A DNA stretch of 14,966 bases from JBKHJA01 sp046538375 (GTDB taxonomy: Bacteria; Acidobacteriota; Aminicenantia; Aminicenantales; Aminicenantaceae), in contig JBKHJA010000065.1 of NCBI GenBank assembly GCA_046538375.1, forward strand, positions 1-14,966, given 5' to 3'. A program made the translations under genes and the position numbers. Below the pieces are notes generated by a model. That model had not been told where the DNA came from, made no database searches, and saw only the letters and a program-made list of their open reading frames with translations. Of this stretch, positions 6,942-13,687 are shown piece after piece (positions within the stretch are counted from its first letter, which is position 1; every line of letters starts with the position of its first letter).

Positions 6942-7431
6942 GAAGAGAAAACTGTCTCCAGTTCCTTTTTTTCTGAGAAGAATGGAGGAGAAAGATCTCT
7001 CCTCTGTTTGTGCTATCGAGAAAGCCTCCTTTCCCAATCCCTGGTATAAAACCACCTTCATCGGAGAGATTCACAACAGGCCTATCTCTTTTGCTTATGT
7101 CATCGTTCATCAGCGGGCGAACATAATCCTTGGCTATGTGATTCTTTGGCATATCAAAGAAGGGTTTCAGATCAGCAATATCGCCATTCATCCTGATTTC
7201 AGGCGGAGAGGCATAGGGGAAGCGGTTATGCAGGAAGTTATGGACCGGATGAGAAGAGAGGAAGCCAAATTTGTGACTCTGGAAGTCAGGCTCTCCAACA
7301 CGGCAGCACTGAATATGTACAAAAAATTAGGTTTTGAAATCCTAGGGATAAGAAAAAACTATTACCATCATCCCCGGGAACATGCCCTGCTGATGGGGAG
7401 GTCGCTGACGGAAGCATCTTCAAATCCGTAA
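6883..7431 (+). CDS. rimI: Ribosomal protein S18 N-acetyltransferase RimI-like
   Basis: This GNAT-fold acetyltransferase matches RimI, which acetylates the N-terminus of ribosomal protein S18. In the 182-aa form given here, the first strand and helix are FFLRRMEEKDL at about 29-39, followed by SFPNPW. The acetyl-CoA loop is RRRGIG (107-112). The C-terminal signature LEVRLSNTAALNMYKKLGF includes the usual Tyr at about 146 and continues to GIRKNYY. The start is uncertain. ATG 6883 overlaps tsaB by 59 bases. ATG 6982 would delete the first strand. CTG 6952, with AGGAAGAG at 6940-6947, has the best Shine-Dalgarno and would give 160 aa, a typical RimI length. It is the last gene of the operon. Confidence 0.88.
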   Translation: MCIRLNLSIFGNPRRRKRIRKRKLSPVPFFLRRMEEKDLSSVCAIEKASFPNPWYKTTFIGEIHNRPISFAYVIVHQRANIILGYVILWHIKEGFQISNIAIHPDFRRRGIGEAVMQEVMDRMRREEAKFVTLEVRLSNTAALNMYKKLGFEILGIRKNYYHHPREHALLMGRSLTEASSNP

Positions 7432-7436
7432 TCAAT

Positions 7437-7459
7437 AAAAAAGCATCGGTAGATGTTTT
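7437..7459 (+). terminator. Weak terminator-like hairpin after rimI
   Basis: An A-rich arm with GCATC (to 7447) pairs across a four-base loop with GATG and four T (7452-7459), including one G-T pair. The stem is mostly A-T and the T-run is short, so termination would be modest at best. Confidence 0.35.
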
Positions 7460-7469
7460 CGCTCTAGTC

Positions 7470-7660
7470 AGATTTTAAACGCCATTCTCCGTTCGGCCTT
7501 CTCAGCTGCTGCGTAACTCGCTTCGCTCAAACATACTCGCAGGTCGACTTCGTCGACTTCCCTCAAAGGCCGAACTACGAAGGCTGGGTTAGGTTGGGTC
7601 GGGGTCTTCCAATGTCGCTCAATCCATCTCCCGCTGCTTTTTTTCGAAGCATCCCCAAAA
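7470..7660. repeat. Probable interspersed repeat element, non-coding
   Basis: The 331 bases between rimI and truA hold no convincing gene. This part is strongly structured. GTTCGGCCTT (7491-7500) and AAGGCCGAAC (7566-7575) form a perfect 10-bp inverted repeat. They enclose GTCGAC-TTC-GTCGAC (7543-7557), which is repeated and palindromic, and CTCGCTTCGCTC near 7518. An 85-codon open frame on the minus strand across it is low in complexity and has the feel of translated repeat DNA. I suspect a dispersed, structured repeat that occurs elsewhere in this genome, but copy number cannot be tested from one window. Confidence 0.45.
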
Positions 7661-7680
7661 ACGTGATGATTATAAATACT

Positions 7681-7733
7681 GATAGTAAGGGGTGAGGGAT
7701 GGGGGTGAGGAAGCCCCTCCCTCACCCCCTATC
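7681..7733. repeat. Long inverted repeat between convergent genes
   Basis: GATAG (7681-7685) and GGGGTGAGGG (7689-7698) pair with CCCTCACCCC (7719-7728) and CTATC (7729-7733). This makes a 15-bp stem with a three-base bulge. A second GGGGTGAGG copy in the loop (7702-7710) could pair with the same arm. It lies between the converging ends of rimI and truA and could stop or protect both transcripts, although no strong T-run flanks it. Confidence 0.6.
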
Positions 7734-7762
7734 AAGGAAAAAGAGATGCTTACGTCGTTGAC

Positions 7763-8497
7763 TCAGTAGTTGACTTTTATCAAACACAGGCCTTTGGCTG
7801 GGGCGGTGGGGCCAGCAAGAGAGCGGTTTTTCTGGTTGAAGATTTCCTCGATCTTCTCCGCACTCATTTTGCCTCTTCCTATCTCCAGGAGAGTCCCCAT
7901 CATGGTGCGGACCATGTATCTTAAAAATCCATTGGCCTCCACAGTGTAGACAATTTCAGGGCCGCGTTTTTTAAGGTTTGAAGAAAATACTTTTCTTACG
8001 GGATGGGGTCCTCGATGGGAAGAAAAACCTGAGAAATCTGCTTCTCTGGCCAGAAGAGGGGCGGCCTTTTCCATGGATGGGATATCAAGAGGTGCACTCC
8101 ACTGATAAACATACCTGAAAAGAAAAGGACTCAGATGAGGGGAATTGAACAGGCGGTACCGGTAAATCTTTGATCGCGCGCTTTTTCTGGCGTGGAAATC
8201 AGGGGCGGCTTTTTTCCAGGAAATCACCCTCACATCATAAGGAAGGACAGAATTGAGGGCCTTCAGGAATTCTTCCTTTTGGAGGTGGACATGGGCCCTG
8301 AAATGGGCCACCTGTCCCTGGGCATGAACTCCAGCATCTGTCCTGCCCGCACCTATAACACAGGTTTTTTTATGAATGATTTTGGCTAAGGCTTCCTCCA
8401 GCACTCCCTGGACAGTTCTCCGCCGGGGCTGCCTCTGCCAGCCATGAAAGTCAGTCCCGTCATAACTGAGGACAATTTTGTGGTTTTGCATCATCAT
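7763..8497 (-). CDS. truA: tRNA pseudouridine(38-40) synthase TruA
   Basis: TruA converts uridines 38 to 40 in the anticodon stem-loop of many tRNAs to pseudouridine. The 244-aa length is normal. The N-terminal strand SYDGTDFHGWQRQP (11-24) is typical. The catalytic aspartate is Asp54 within GAGRTDAGVHAQGQVAHF. The second domain carries KIYRYR, SPF and the conserved substrate-pocket region FLRYMVRTMMGTLLEIG, ending in PTAPAKGLCLIKVNY. Three ATG codons in a row (8497, 8494, 8491) make the exact first residue ambiguous; GGAG lies about nine bases before the first. The gene converges with rimI. Upstream lie 156 bases without a clear gene, then the LOG-like gene on the same strand. Confidence 0.95.
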   Translation of the reverse strand: MMMQNHKIVLSYDGTDFHGWQRQPRRRTVQGVLEEALAKIIHKKTCVIGAGRTDAGVHAQGQVAHFRAHVHLQKEEFLKALNSVLPYDVRVISWKKAAPDFHARKSARSKIYRYRLFNSPHLSPFLFRYVYQWSAPLDIPSMEKAAPLLAREADFSGFSSHRGPHPVRKVFSSNLKKRGPEIVYTVEANGFLRYMVRTMMGTLLEIGRGKMSAEKIEEIFNQKNRSLAGPTAPAKGLCLIKVNY

Positions 8498-8653
8498 TCA
8501 ATGCCGCTCCGACATTTACCCTCCAACATTAATCATTTTTTCCTATAATCACATCACTTTGGGACATCACAAATTTTGAGCATTGTCGCAGAGGAAATTA
8601 AGGACCGAAATTCACGCATTTTGTGTTCAGCACCATGAGGACAAAGCTAATTT

Positions 8654-9112
8654 TTATTGAAGTGCCAGATTGACTGCCTGTTGGGGAGTGTGAGCCATGA
8701 TGACACCCGGGATATCCCATGTCCCCAAACCGATAATCCTTTTTCCGTAGATGCACCCGTAGGCAATTTCGGTGAGAGTTCCGTATTTGCCGTTTACGGC
8801 GATGATCACGTCTGAATTCATGGCCACCAGAGAATTCCGGGCATACCCCAATCCGGTGGCAATAGCAATATCGATGGAGGGATTGGCATCTGCGGGGGAG
8901 TTTCCGGGAAGTATGCCTATGGTCAGCCCTCCTGCCTGCTTGGCCCCCTGGGAGGAGGCTTCCATCACTCCGCTCAGTCCTCCGCAAACCAAAACAGCTC
9001 CTTTTTCAGCGATCAATCGGCCTACCTTAAAGGCAAAATCATAGGCTTGTTTATCCGGTTTAGATCCTCCGATAACTCCTATCCTTAGCTTTTTTTTCCA
9101 TTCTGTCATCAT
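8654..9112 (-). CDS. LOG/TIGR00725-family nucleotide-binding protein
   Basis: This 152-aa Rossmann-like protein belongs to the SLOG/lysine-decarboxylase-like superfamily, close to the TIGR00725 group, whose members include molybdenum-cofactor carrier proteins and LOG-type phosphoribohydrolases. Seen features are IGVIGGS (11-17), the glycine-rich VCGGLSGVMEA (42-52), ILPG (67-70), GYARN (89-93) and GKYGTLTEI (108-116). LOG enzymes proper carry a PGGxGTxxE motif; here the spot reads NGKYGTLTE, so phosphoribohydrolase activity is uncertain and ligand carriage is equally possible. It is cytosolic, with no signal peptide or membrane segment. AAAGGAAAG precedes a double ATG; spacing favours the second one (9109). 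It may be co-transcribed with truA across a 156-base gap. Confidence 0.85.
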   Translation of the reverse strand: MMTEWKKKLRIGVIGGSKPDKQAYDFAFKVGRLIAEKGAVLVCGGLSGVMEASSQGAKQAGGLTIGILPGNSPADANPSIDIAIATGLGYARNSLVAMNSDVIIAVNGKYGTLTEIAYGCIYGKRIIGLGTWDIPGVIMAHTPQQAVNLALQ

Positions 9113-9151
9113 CTTTCCTTTAAATCTGATTTGGGACTTTAACTTAATTAA

Positions 9152-9299
9152 CCTGCATTATTCGTAAATTGAAGGTTTTCCCAGAAGAAGTCATGAATTT
9201 AAGGGGAAATCGGGACATGAATCGAATTCTCCTGAATTCGGTATGGTGTCCCTGATTTCCTTTTTCATGGAAATAAAAAACCTATGTGAATAATGCAGG
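9152..9299. mobile_element. 148-bp MITE-like element with TTAA target duplication
   Basis: A perfect 12-bp terminal inverted repeat, CCTGCATTATTC (9152-9163) and GAATAATGCAGG (9288-9299), bounds a non-coding element. TTAA lies directly outside both ends (9148-9151 and 9300-9303), as a target-site duplication would. Inside, 9205-9229 and 9234-9260 form a long imperfect hairpin with a four-base loop. It includes GGAAATC/GATTTCC, GGGACA/TGTCCC and CGAATTC/GAATTCG. No transposase is encoded, so it would need one supplied in trans. TTAA targets with CC-starting ends suggest an IS1380-like or piggyBac-like mobiliser, but that is inference. It accounts for most of the gap between the LOG-like gene and the glycan operon. 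Confidence 0.75.
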
Positions 9300-9348
9300 T
9301 TAACACAGAGAACTTCTGTTTTCAATCAGATTCTAGGATCTAAACCAG

Positions 9349-9377
9349 TTGAACCTCCTTTTCAAATACATTAAAAT
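9349..9377 (+). promoter_or_regulatory. Candidate promoter of the glycan operon
   Basis: TTGAAC (9349-9354) and TAAAAT (9372-9377) are separated by exactly 17 bases. The -10 matches consensus at five of six positions and the -35 at four of six. Transcription would begin near 9384, leaving a leader of about 50 bases before the first gene at 9435. Confidence 0.5.
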
Positions 9378-9434
9378 GCCATAATCGGAGAAAAAAAGAT
9401 TTATCACAAAAGTATTTTTTGCTCTGGAGGAAAG

Positions 9435-9671
9435 ATGAACGATTTTTTTGAGATTAAGTGTCTAAAAAGAGAAGATCAGGAAGGAATCGAGGAAGAGATC
9501 AAAAAAAGGATTGCTGATAAAAAGAGAGAGGGGCTTTTGAGCGAGCAGGAAATTCGTGATATCGAGAACATGAAGCTTCGCCCCATGCCGGATATTCAAG
9601 ATGTCCAGAGTGTCTACAAAAATCACTTGTTCAGGAAATGGGGCAAGGAAGCCCAAAAAAAGAGTTTATGA
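9435..9671 (+). CDS. Small charged protein opening the glycan operon
   Basis: I do not recognise a named family for this 78-aa protein. It is rich in Lys, Glu and Arg and predicted helical through its first half. EIKKRIADKKREGLLSEQEI (21-40) contains the same IKKRIA core as the next protein's IMAQIKKRIAQK. The second half has a Pro-rich turn (RPMPDIQDV) and a basic tail. There is no signal peptide or membrane segment. GGAGG six bases before ATG gives it a strong ribosome binding site. The next gene begins 13 bases after its stop, and everything downstream is glycan synthesis. I infer an accessory or regulatory partner of the glycosyltransferases; direct function is unknown. Confidence 0.75.
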   Translation: MNDFFEIKCLKREDQEGIEEEIKKRIADKKREGLLSEQEIRDIENMKLRPMPDIQDVQSVYKNHLFRKWGKEAQKKSL

Positions 9672-9684
9672 GGAGGGAAGATGG

Positions 9685-10377
9685 ATGAGTGAAGAAAAAA
9701 GAGAAAAAAAGTCTCCAAGAGAAGAGATAAAAATCGACTACCAGAACATCGATGTGGCTGATATCATGGCCCAGATCAAAAAAAGGATAGCACAGAAACC
9801 CACAAAGCCTGTTGAGGAGATGAAAGAAGAATGGCGTCCTGTTTCTTATTTTACTCATTCCTTGAAGTTCCCGGAGGAAGCCGGCAGAAAAGCAAACATG
9901 AAGCGTCTTGTTTTGAAATTCATGAGGCCGTTTTCGCCCTTTATCAAGCTGATCATACTTCCAGTTTACCAGGAGTTTAGAGAGACTGTTCAGATCCTGG
10001 ATCAGACAAACAAAAGGCTGGATTCTCTTTATCAGGAATGGGGGAGGTTGAATGAAAAAATAGAGGGGGTTGATCAACGGCTGGATCAGACAAACAAGAG
10101 GTTGGATTCTCTTTATCAGGAATTAGGGAGAGTGGATGAGTCTTTGAACCGAAAGATGGATGATTTCGACCAGAGAATGAATATTGTCGGCAATAAATTA
10201 GGGAAAACCATGGAGTACACCAAGCTTCTTCATAACCTTTCCCATAATATGGTGGTGGAACTGAGCAAACTCAAGATCGAAGAGGAGAATTTGAAACTCA
10301 AGACCCGGATCATGGAAAAAGACTTCGAATTTTTAGGAAAAAGGGAGAAAGCTTTGGAGAGATATATCACCAGATGA
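9685..10377 (+). CDS. Coiled-coil protein of the glycan operon
   Basis: This 230-aa protein has no recognisable catalytic domain. A charged N-terminus leads to the motif NIDVADIMAQIKKRIA (21-36), a short motif I associate with N-termini of proteins in bacterial polysaccharide clusters. A hydrophobic, Pro-containing patch follows (74-98: LVLKFMRPFSPFIKLI and onward), possibly a membrane-touching amphipathic segment. The rest is coiled coil. LDQTNKRLDSLYQE occurs twice (105-118 and 133-146), exactly 28 residues (four heptads) apart. ATG 9685 is chosen because AGGAGGG (9671-9677) precedes it by seven bases; a longer open frame back to 9601 overlaps the previous gene. Its stop overlaps the next gene as ATGA. 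Role inferred: scaffold or length-setting helper for the glycosyltransferases. Confidence 0.78.
   Translation: MSEEKREKKSPREEIKIDYQNIDVADIMAQIKKRIAQKPTKPVEEMKEEWRPVSYFTHSLKFPEEAGRKANMKRLVLKFMRPFSPFIKLIILPVYQEFRETVQILDQTNKRLDSLYQEWGRLNEKIEGVDQRLDQTNKRLDSLYQELGRVDESLNRKMDDFDQRMNIVGNKLGKTMEYTKLLHNLSHNMVVELSKLKIEEENLKLKTRIMEKDFEFLGKREKALERYITR
9997..10164 (+). repeat. 84-bp tandem duplication in the coiled-coil gene
   Basis: Two adjacent 84-bp units (9997-10080 and 10081-10164) share a nearly identical first ~45 bases and diverge after that. The period equals 28 codons, or four heptads, so copies can be gained or lost without breaking the frame or the coiled coil. Confidence 0.8.
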
Positions 10378-11549
10378 ACATAGCGTTTGTGGTTCAAAGG
10401 TATGGATTAGAAATCAGCGGCGGAGCAGAGCTCCACTGCCGGTGGATCGCAGAACATATGAAGAAATATTTTCAAGTCAAAGTCCTGACTACCCGGGCCC
10501 ACGATTACATCACCTGGAAAAATCACTATCCGGAAGGAGAAGAAGTGGTTAACGGTGTGCCGGTGAGAAGATTTTCTGTAGCCCGGACCAGAGATCCGGT
10601 AAGATTCGGCAAAATCCAGCGGTTCATTCTGGATAATGAGCACAGCCAGGAACAGGAATTAGAATGGCTGGAAGAAGAAGGCCCTTATTCCCCCTCTCTT
10701 ATTCAGTACATAAAAGACCATCAGCATGACCATGATCATTTTATTTTCTTCAGCTACCGCTATTACCATTCTTACTGGGGTATAAATGCCGTTCCTCACA
10801 AAAGCATCCTGGTTCCCACAGCAGAACACGATCCTGTTATCCATCTTAAAATTTTCAAGGATTTGTTCCGAAAACCCCAGGCTGTTGTTTATAATTCGGT
10901 GGAAGAGAGGGACATGATCCATTCCTTATCCCAAAACCAGAATGTCTTAGGCGATGTGGTGGGAGTGGGAACGAAAATTCCATCTCACTTTTTTGGTCCA
11001 GAATTTCTCAAGAGGTGTCAAATCCAGGGAGACTATGTGGTCTATCTGGGAAGAATTGATGAAAACAAGGGGTGTGGTGAACTTTTTGATTTTTTTCTCC
11101 GGTTTAAAAAGGAGACAGGCTCTGATATCAAGTTGATTCTGGTGGGAAGCAGCCTGTTGAGAATTCCCTCCCATCCTGACATTTTATATCTAGGATTTTT
11201 ATCGGATGAAGAGAAATTCTCTGCCCTGGATGGCTCTTTGCTTATGATCATGCCCTCTTTCTATGAGAGTCTTTCCATGGTGACTCTGGAGGCTTGGGCC
11301 GCAGGAAAGCCGGTACTGGCCAACGGACGGTGTGAGGTTTTGAAAGGCCAGTGTCTGAGGAGCAACGCCGGGCTTTTCTATGAGAATTATGATGAATTCA
11401 GAGAAGCCCTTAAGCTTCTTCTTTCTTCTCCTCAACTTCGGCAGGCTATGGGAAAGAACGGAAAAAATTATTTCAGCCGCCATTACACATGGGAGATCAT
11501 CGAGAAAAAATATGTTTCTCTCCTCAAGAGGCTGGAAAAGGGAAAATAG
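10374..11549 (+). CDS. GT4-family glycosyltransferase A
   Basis: This 391-aa GT-B-fold enzyme would transfer a sugar from a nucleotide-sugar donor to a growing glycan at the cytosolic face of the membrane. The N-terminal Rossmann domain opens MNIAFVVQRYG and has a glycine-rich loop SGGAELH (15-21). The donor domain begins near YVVYLGRIDENKGCGEL (221-237) and carries the GT4 E-x7-E motif at Glu298 and Glu306 (ESLSMVTLE), followed by AAGKPV. It has no membrane spans. It is about the same length as the fourth glycosyltransferase and aligns with it nearly without gaps, the E-x7-E falling at the same residue numbers. ATG overlaps the upstream stop. Its TAG overlaps the next GTG by one base. Donor and acceptor sugars cannot be assigned. 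Confidence 0.88.
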   Translation: MNIAFVVQRYGLEISGGAELHCRWIAEHMKKYFQVKVLTTRAHDYITWKNHYPEGEEVVNGVPVRRFSVARTRDPVRFGKIQRFILDNEHSQEQELEWLEEEGPYSPSLIQYIKDHQHDHDHFIFFSYRYYHSYWGINAVPHKSILVPTAEHDPVIHLKIFKDLFRKPQAVVYNSVEERDMIHSLSQNQNVLGDVVGVGTKIPSHFFGPEFLKRCQIQGDYVVYLGRIDENKGCGELFDFFLRFKKETGSDIKLILVGSSLLRIPSHPDILYLGFLSDEEKFSALDGSLLMIMPSFYESLSMVTLEAWAAGKPVLANGRCEVLKGQCLRSNAGLFYENYDEFREALKLLLSSPQLRQAMGKNGKNYFSRHYTWEIIEKKYVSLLKRLEKGK

Positions 11550-12616
11550 TGGAAATTCATCAATTCGCCACTTCCCTGAGCTACGGGGATGCCATTTCAG
11601 ATGAAATGCTGGAGATTCAGAAGGTCCTGCGGGAGAAGGGGTATCCATCAGAAATTTTTACCAAATTTTGCCATCCCCGTCTGGCCGCTCAGGCGAATGA
11701 TTTTAAAAAATACAGGAGGTTCAGTTCCCCTGATAATGCGGTCATCTTTCATTTTTCTATCGGTTCTCCGGTCTCTAAAATGTTTTTTCGTATTCCGGAT
11801 AAAAAAATCTTGATTTACCATAATATTACTCCCCATGAATATTTTATAGACTACCACCGCATTTTAGCCCGAGATTGTTACAAGGGACGTCTGGAGATCA
11901 AGTATTTTGTGGATAAAGTGGATCTGGCTCTGGGAGATTCCGAGTTTAACCGAAAGGAACTGGAGAATGCCGGCTACCAGCACACCGGCGTGCTTCCTCT
12001 TCTTCTGGATTTTTCCAAGTTTGACCAGAAGGGAGATCCCGTCATTCAGGACGTATTTATCAACGGCAAGGCCACCATACTCTATGTGGGCCGTTTGATC
12101 CCCAACAAGAAATTCGAGGATATCATCAAGACTTTTTATTTTTACAAGAAATATTTCAATCCTCATTCCCAGCTTCTTTTGGTGGGGGATTACAGAGGAC
12201 TGGAGAGGTATTATGCTTCTCTCCAGGATTTGGTCTCCAGCCTTGAATTGAGCGATGTTCATTTCACCGGACATGTGGAGTTCCCAGAGCTGGTCTCTTT
12301 TTACAAGATTTCCCATGTTTACCTGAGCTTCAGTGAGCATGAGGGCTTTGGCGTTCCTCTCTTAGAGGCATTTTACAACCGGGTGCCGGTGGTGGCCTTT
12401 GCGGCAGGTGCCGTGGAAGAGACCATGAACGGGGGGGGGGTTCTCCTTTTTCAGAAAGATTTTTTTAAAGCAGCCCTTCTCCTGGATGAAATCATTCAGG
12501 ATAAAAAGCTGAGAGAAGAAGTGGTGGAAGGGCAGCGGCGAGCCTTAATAAAATACAACAAAGACAATACAGGCCAGATCCTTCTTGAAAATATCCAGAG
12601 GGCGAAAGCAGGATGA
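11549..12616 (+). CDS. GT4-family glycosyltransferase B with poly-G tract
   Basis: This 355-aa GT-B glycosyltransferase starts at GTG, with AAGGGA at 11538-11543 and one base shared with the previous stop. An upstream in-frame ATG (11489) would overlap gene A by 61 bases and lacks merit. The N-terminal domain has the YHNITPHEYF motif (90-99), typical of one GT4 subgroup. The donor-binding half starts at ILYVGRLIPNKK (177-188) and has the E-x7-E motif at Glu265 and Glu273 (EHEGFGVPLLE). A run of ten G (12431-12440) encodes Gly295-297 and the first base of Val298. Losing or gaining one G would bring an early stop and remove about the last 50-60 residues. It is most similar to the next gene, and the stop overlaps its start as ATGA. 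Confidence 0.88.
   Translation: MEIHQFATSLSYGDAISDEMLEIQKVLREKGYPSEIFTKFCHPRLAAQANDFKKYRRFSSPDNAVIFHFSIGSPVSKMFFRIPDKKILIYHNITPHEYFIDYHRILARDCYKGRLEIKYFVDKVDLALGDSEFNRKELENAGYQHTGVLPLLLDFSKFDQKGDPVIQDVFINGKATILYVGRLIPNKKFEDIIKTFYFYKKYFNPHSQLLLVGDYRGLERYYASLQDLVSSLELSDVHFTGHVEFPELVSFYKISHVYLSFSEHEGFGVPLLEAFYNRVPVVAFAAGAVEETMNGGGVLLFQKDFFKAALLLDEIIQDKKLREEVVEGQRRALIKYNKDNTGQILLENIQRAKAG
12431..12440 (+). repeat. Homopolymeric G10 tract within a glycosyltransferase gene
   Basis: Ten consecutive G lie in frame within glycosyltransferase B and encode Gly-Gly-Gly plus the start of Val. The frame as given is intact. With 9 G the frame reaches TGA about 27 codons on; with 11 G it reaches TAA within about 14 codons. 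Poly-G tracts of this kind drive slipped-strand phase variation in several host-associated bacteria. Confidence 0.7.
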
Positions 12617-13686
12617 GAATTGATCAACTGGTCCCTGCTTACCATCGGGGCGATGCGGTGGGGGATACAGCCGCCCATCTTAAAAAATTTTTTCTCTCTC
12701 AGGGATTTCGTTCTCACATCTATTGTTTGAGTCGGGATCCAGGACTTGAGGAAGAATCCAGGCTCTTTTCGTCTTTTCCAGAACCTTCTCCCTCTGATAT
12801 CACTATCCTCCATTTTGCTCTGCCCTCTCCTTTGTCTCAGGAGTTTTCGCGTCTTCCCAGCAAAAAAGTGGTTGTTTATCACAACATCACTCCGGCAGAA
12901 TTCTTCCTGCCTTACAGTCGGGAACTGGCAGGAATTTCCCGCAGGGGAAAGGAGGAGCTGCGGTCGCTGATTCCTCATGTGTCTTTGGTGCTGGCTGATT
13001 CTGAGTATAACCGTCAAGATGTCCTCAGGCTTGGCTTTGCCAGAACTGAAGTTTTTCCTCTGTTTGTCGATTTTAAGAAATACCAAAAGCCTCCCGGCCA
13101 GCTGACCTTTGAGATGTTCAGGGACCAGCGGACCAATATCCTTTTTGTAGGGAGGATCGTCCCTAACAAGAAGATAGAAGATTTGATCAAGGTCACTTTC
13201 TATTTCAAGAAGTACATTTCTCCGCTGGTAAGATTGATCGTGGTAGGGAAGACATCCACGGTGCCCAAGTATTATCAGAGTCTCATCCAGCTTGCCGATG
13301 AATTCTACCTCCAGCCTGACGAAATCTGTTTCACCGGACATATTCCGGATGAGGAAATGTTCGCCTTGTACAAAGCTTCGGACGTGTTTCTTTCCGCCAG
13401 TGAACATGAAGGCTTCGGGCTGCCCTTCATCGAAAGCATGATTTTCGACCTGCCTATCGTGGCCTACCTGTGTACTGCTGTTCCCTATACTCTGGGAGGT
13501 GCGGGTGTCCTGGTTAAGAATAAGAGAGTGGATTATTGGGGGGAATTGTTGAACATGGTCGCCCACCAGGAAAAACTGAGGAAAAACATCATCCAAGCCC
13601 AGCAGCGAAGGTTGAGAGAATTCAGGGAAATGGAAGTGGAGAAAATTCTCGTTCAGAGTGTGGAAAATTTGATAGAGCAGGATTGA
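12613..13686 (+). CDS. GT4-family glycosyltransferase C
   Basis: This 357-aa GT-B enzyme is a close paralogue of glycosyltransferase B. Shared marks are VVYHNITPAEFF (87-98), the donor-domain strand ILFVGRIVPNKKIEDLIK (176-193), FTGHIPDEEM, and the E-x7-E motif at Glu266 and Glu274 (EHEGFGLPFIE). Where B has its poly-G-coded glycines, C encodes LGGAGVL with mixed codons, so the tract is not needed for the protein sequence. It has no membrane segment or signal peptide, so it is expected in the cytosol or loosely at the membrane. Its ATG overlaps the end of B, and gene D starts one base after its stop. Donor sugar unknown. Confidence 0.88.
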   Translation: MRIDQLVPAYHRGDAVGDTAAHLKKFFLSQGFRSHIYCLSRDPGLEEESRLFSSFPEPSPSDITILHFALPSPLSQEFSRLPSKKVVVYHNITPAEFFLPYSRELAGISRRGKEELRSLIPHVSLVLADSEYNRQDVLRLGFARTEVFPLFVDFKKYQKPPGQLTFEMFRDQRTNILFVGRIVPNKKIEDLIKVTFYFKKYISPLVRLIVVGKTSTVPKYYQSLIQLADEFYLQPDEICFTGHIPDEEMFALYKASDVFLSASEHEGFGLPFIESMIFDLPIVAYLCTAVPYTLGGAGVLVKNKRVDYWGELLNMVAHQEKLRKNIIQAQQRRLREFREMEVEKILVQSVENLIEQD

Positions 13687-13687
13687 A

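Noticed and set aside
7468..7725. An 85-codon minus-strand open frame as a gene
   Set aside because: It spans inverted repeats and GTCGAC palindromes, lacks a ribosome binding site I trust, and the translation looks like repeat DNA.
8498..8653. A small gene or RNA between truA and the LOG-like gene
   Set aside because: I found no open frame with a ribosome binding site and no convincing hairpin. It probably holds only the truA leader.
12496..13596. A 366-codon open frame on the minus strand
   Set aside because: It is antisense to glycosyltransferases B and C, which carry conserved motifs and overlapping start/stop signals. The antisense product has no recognisable domain.
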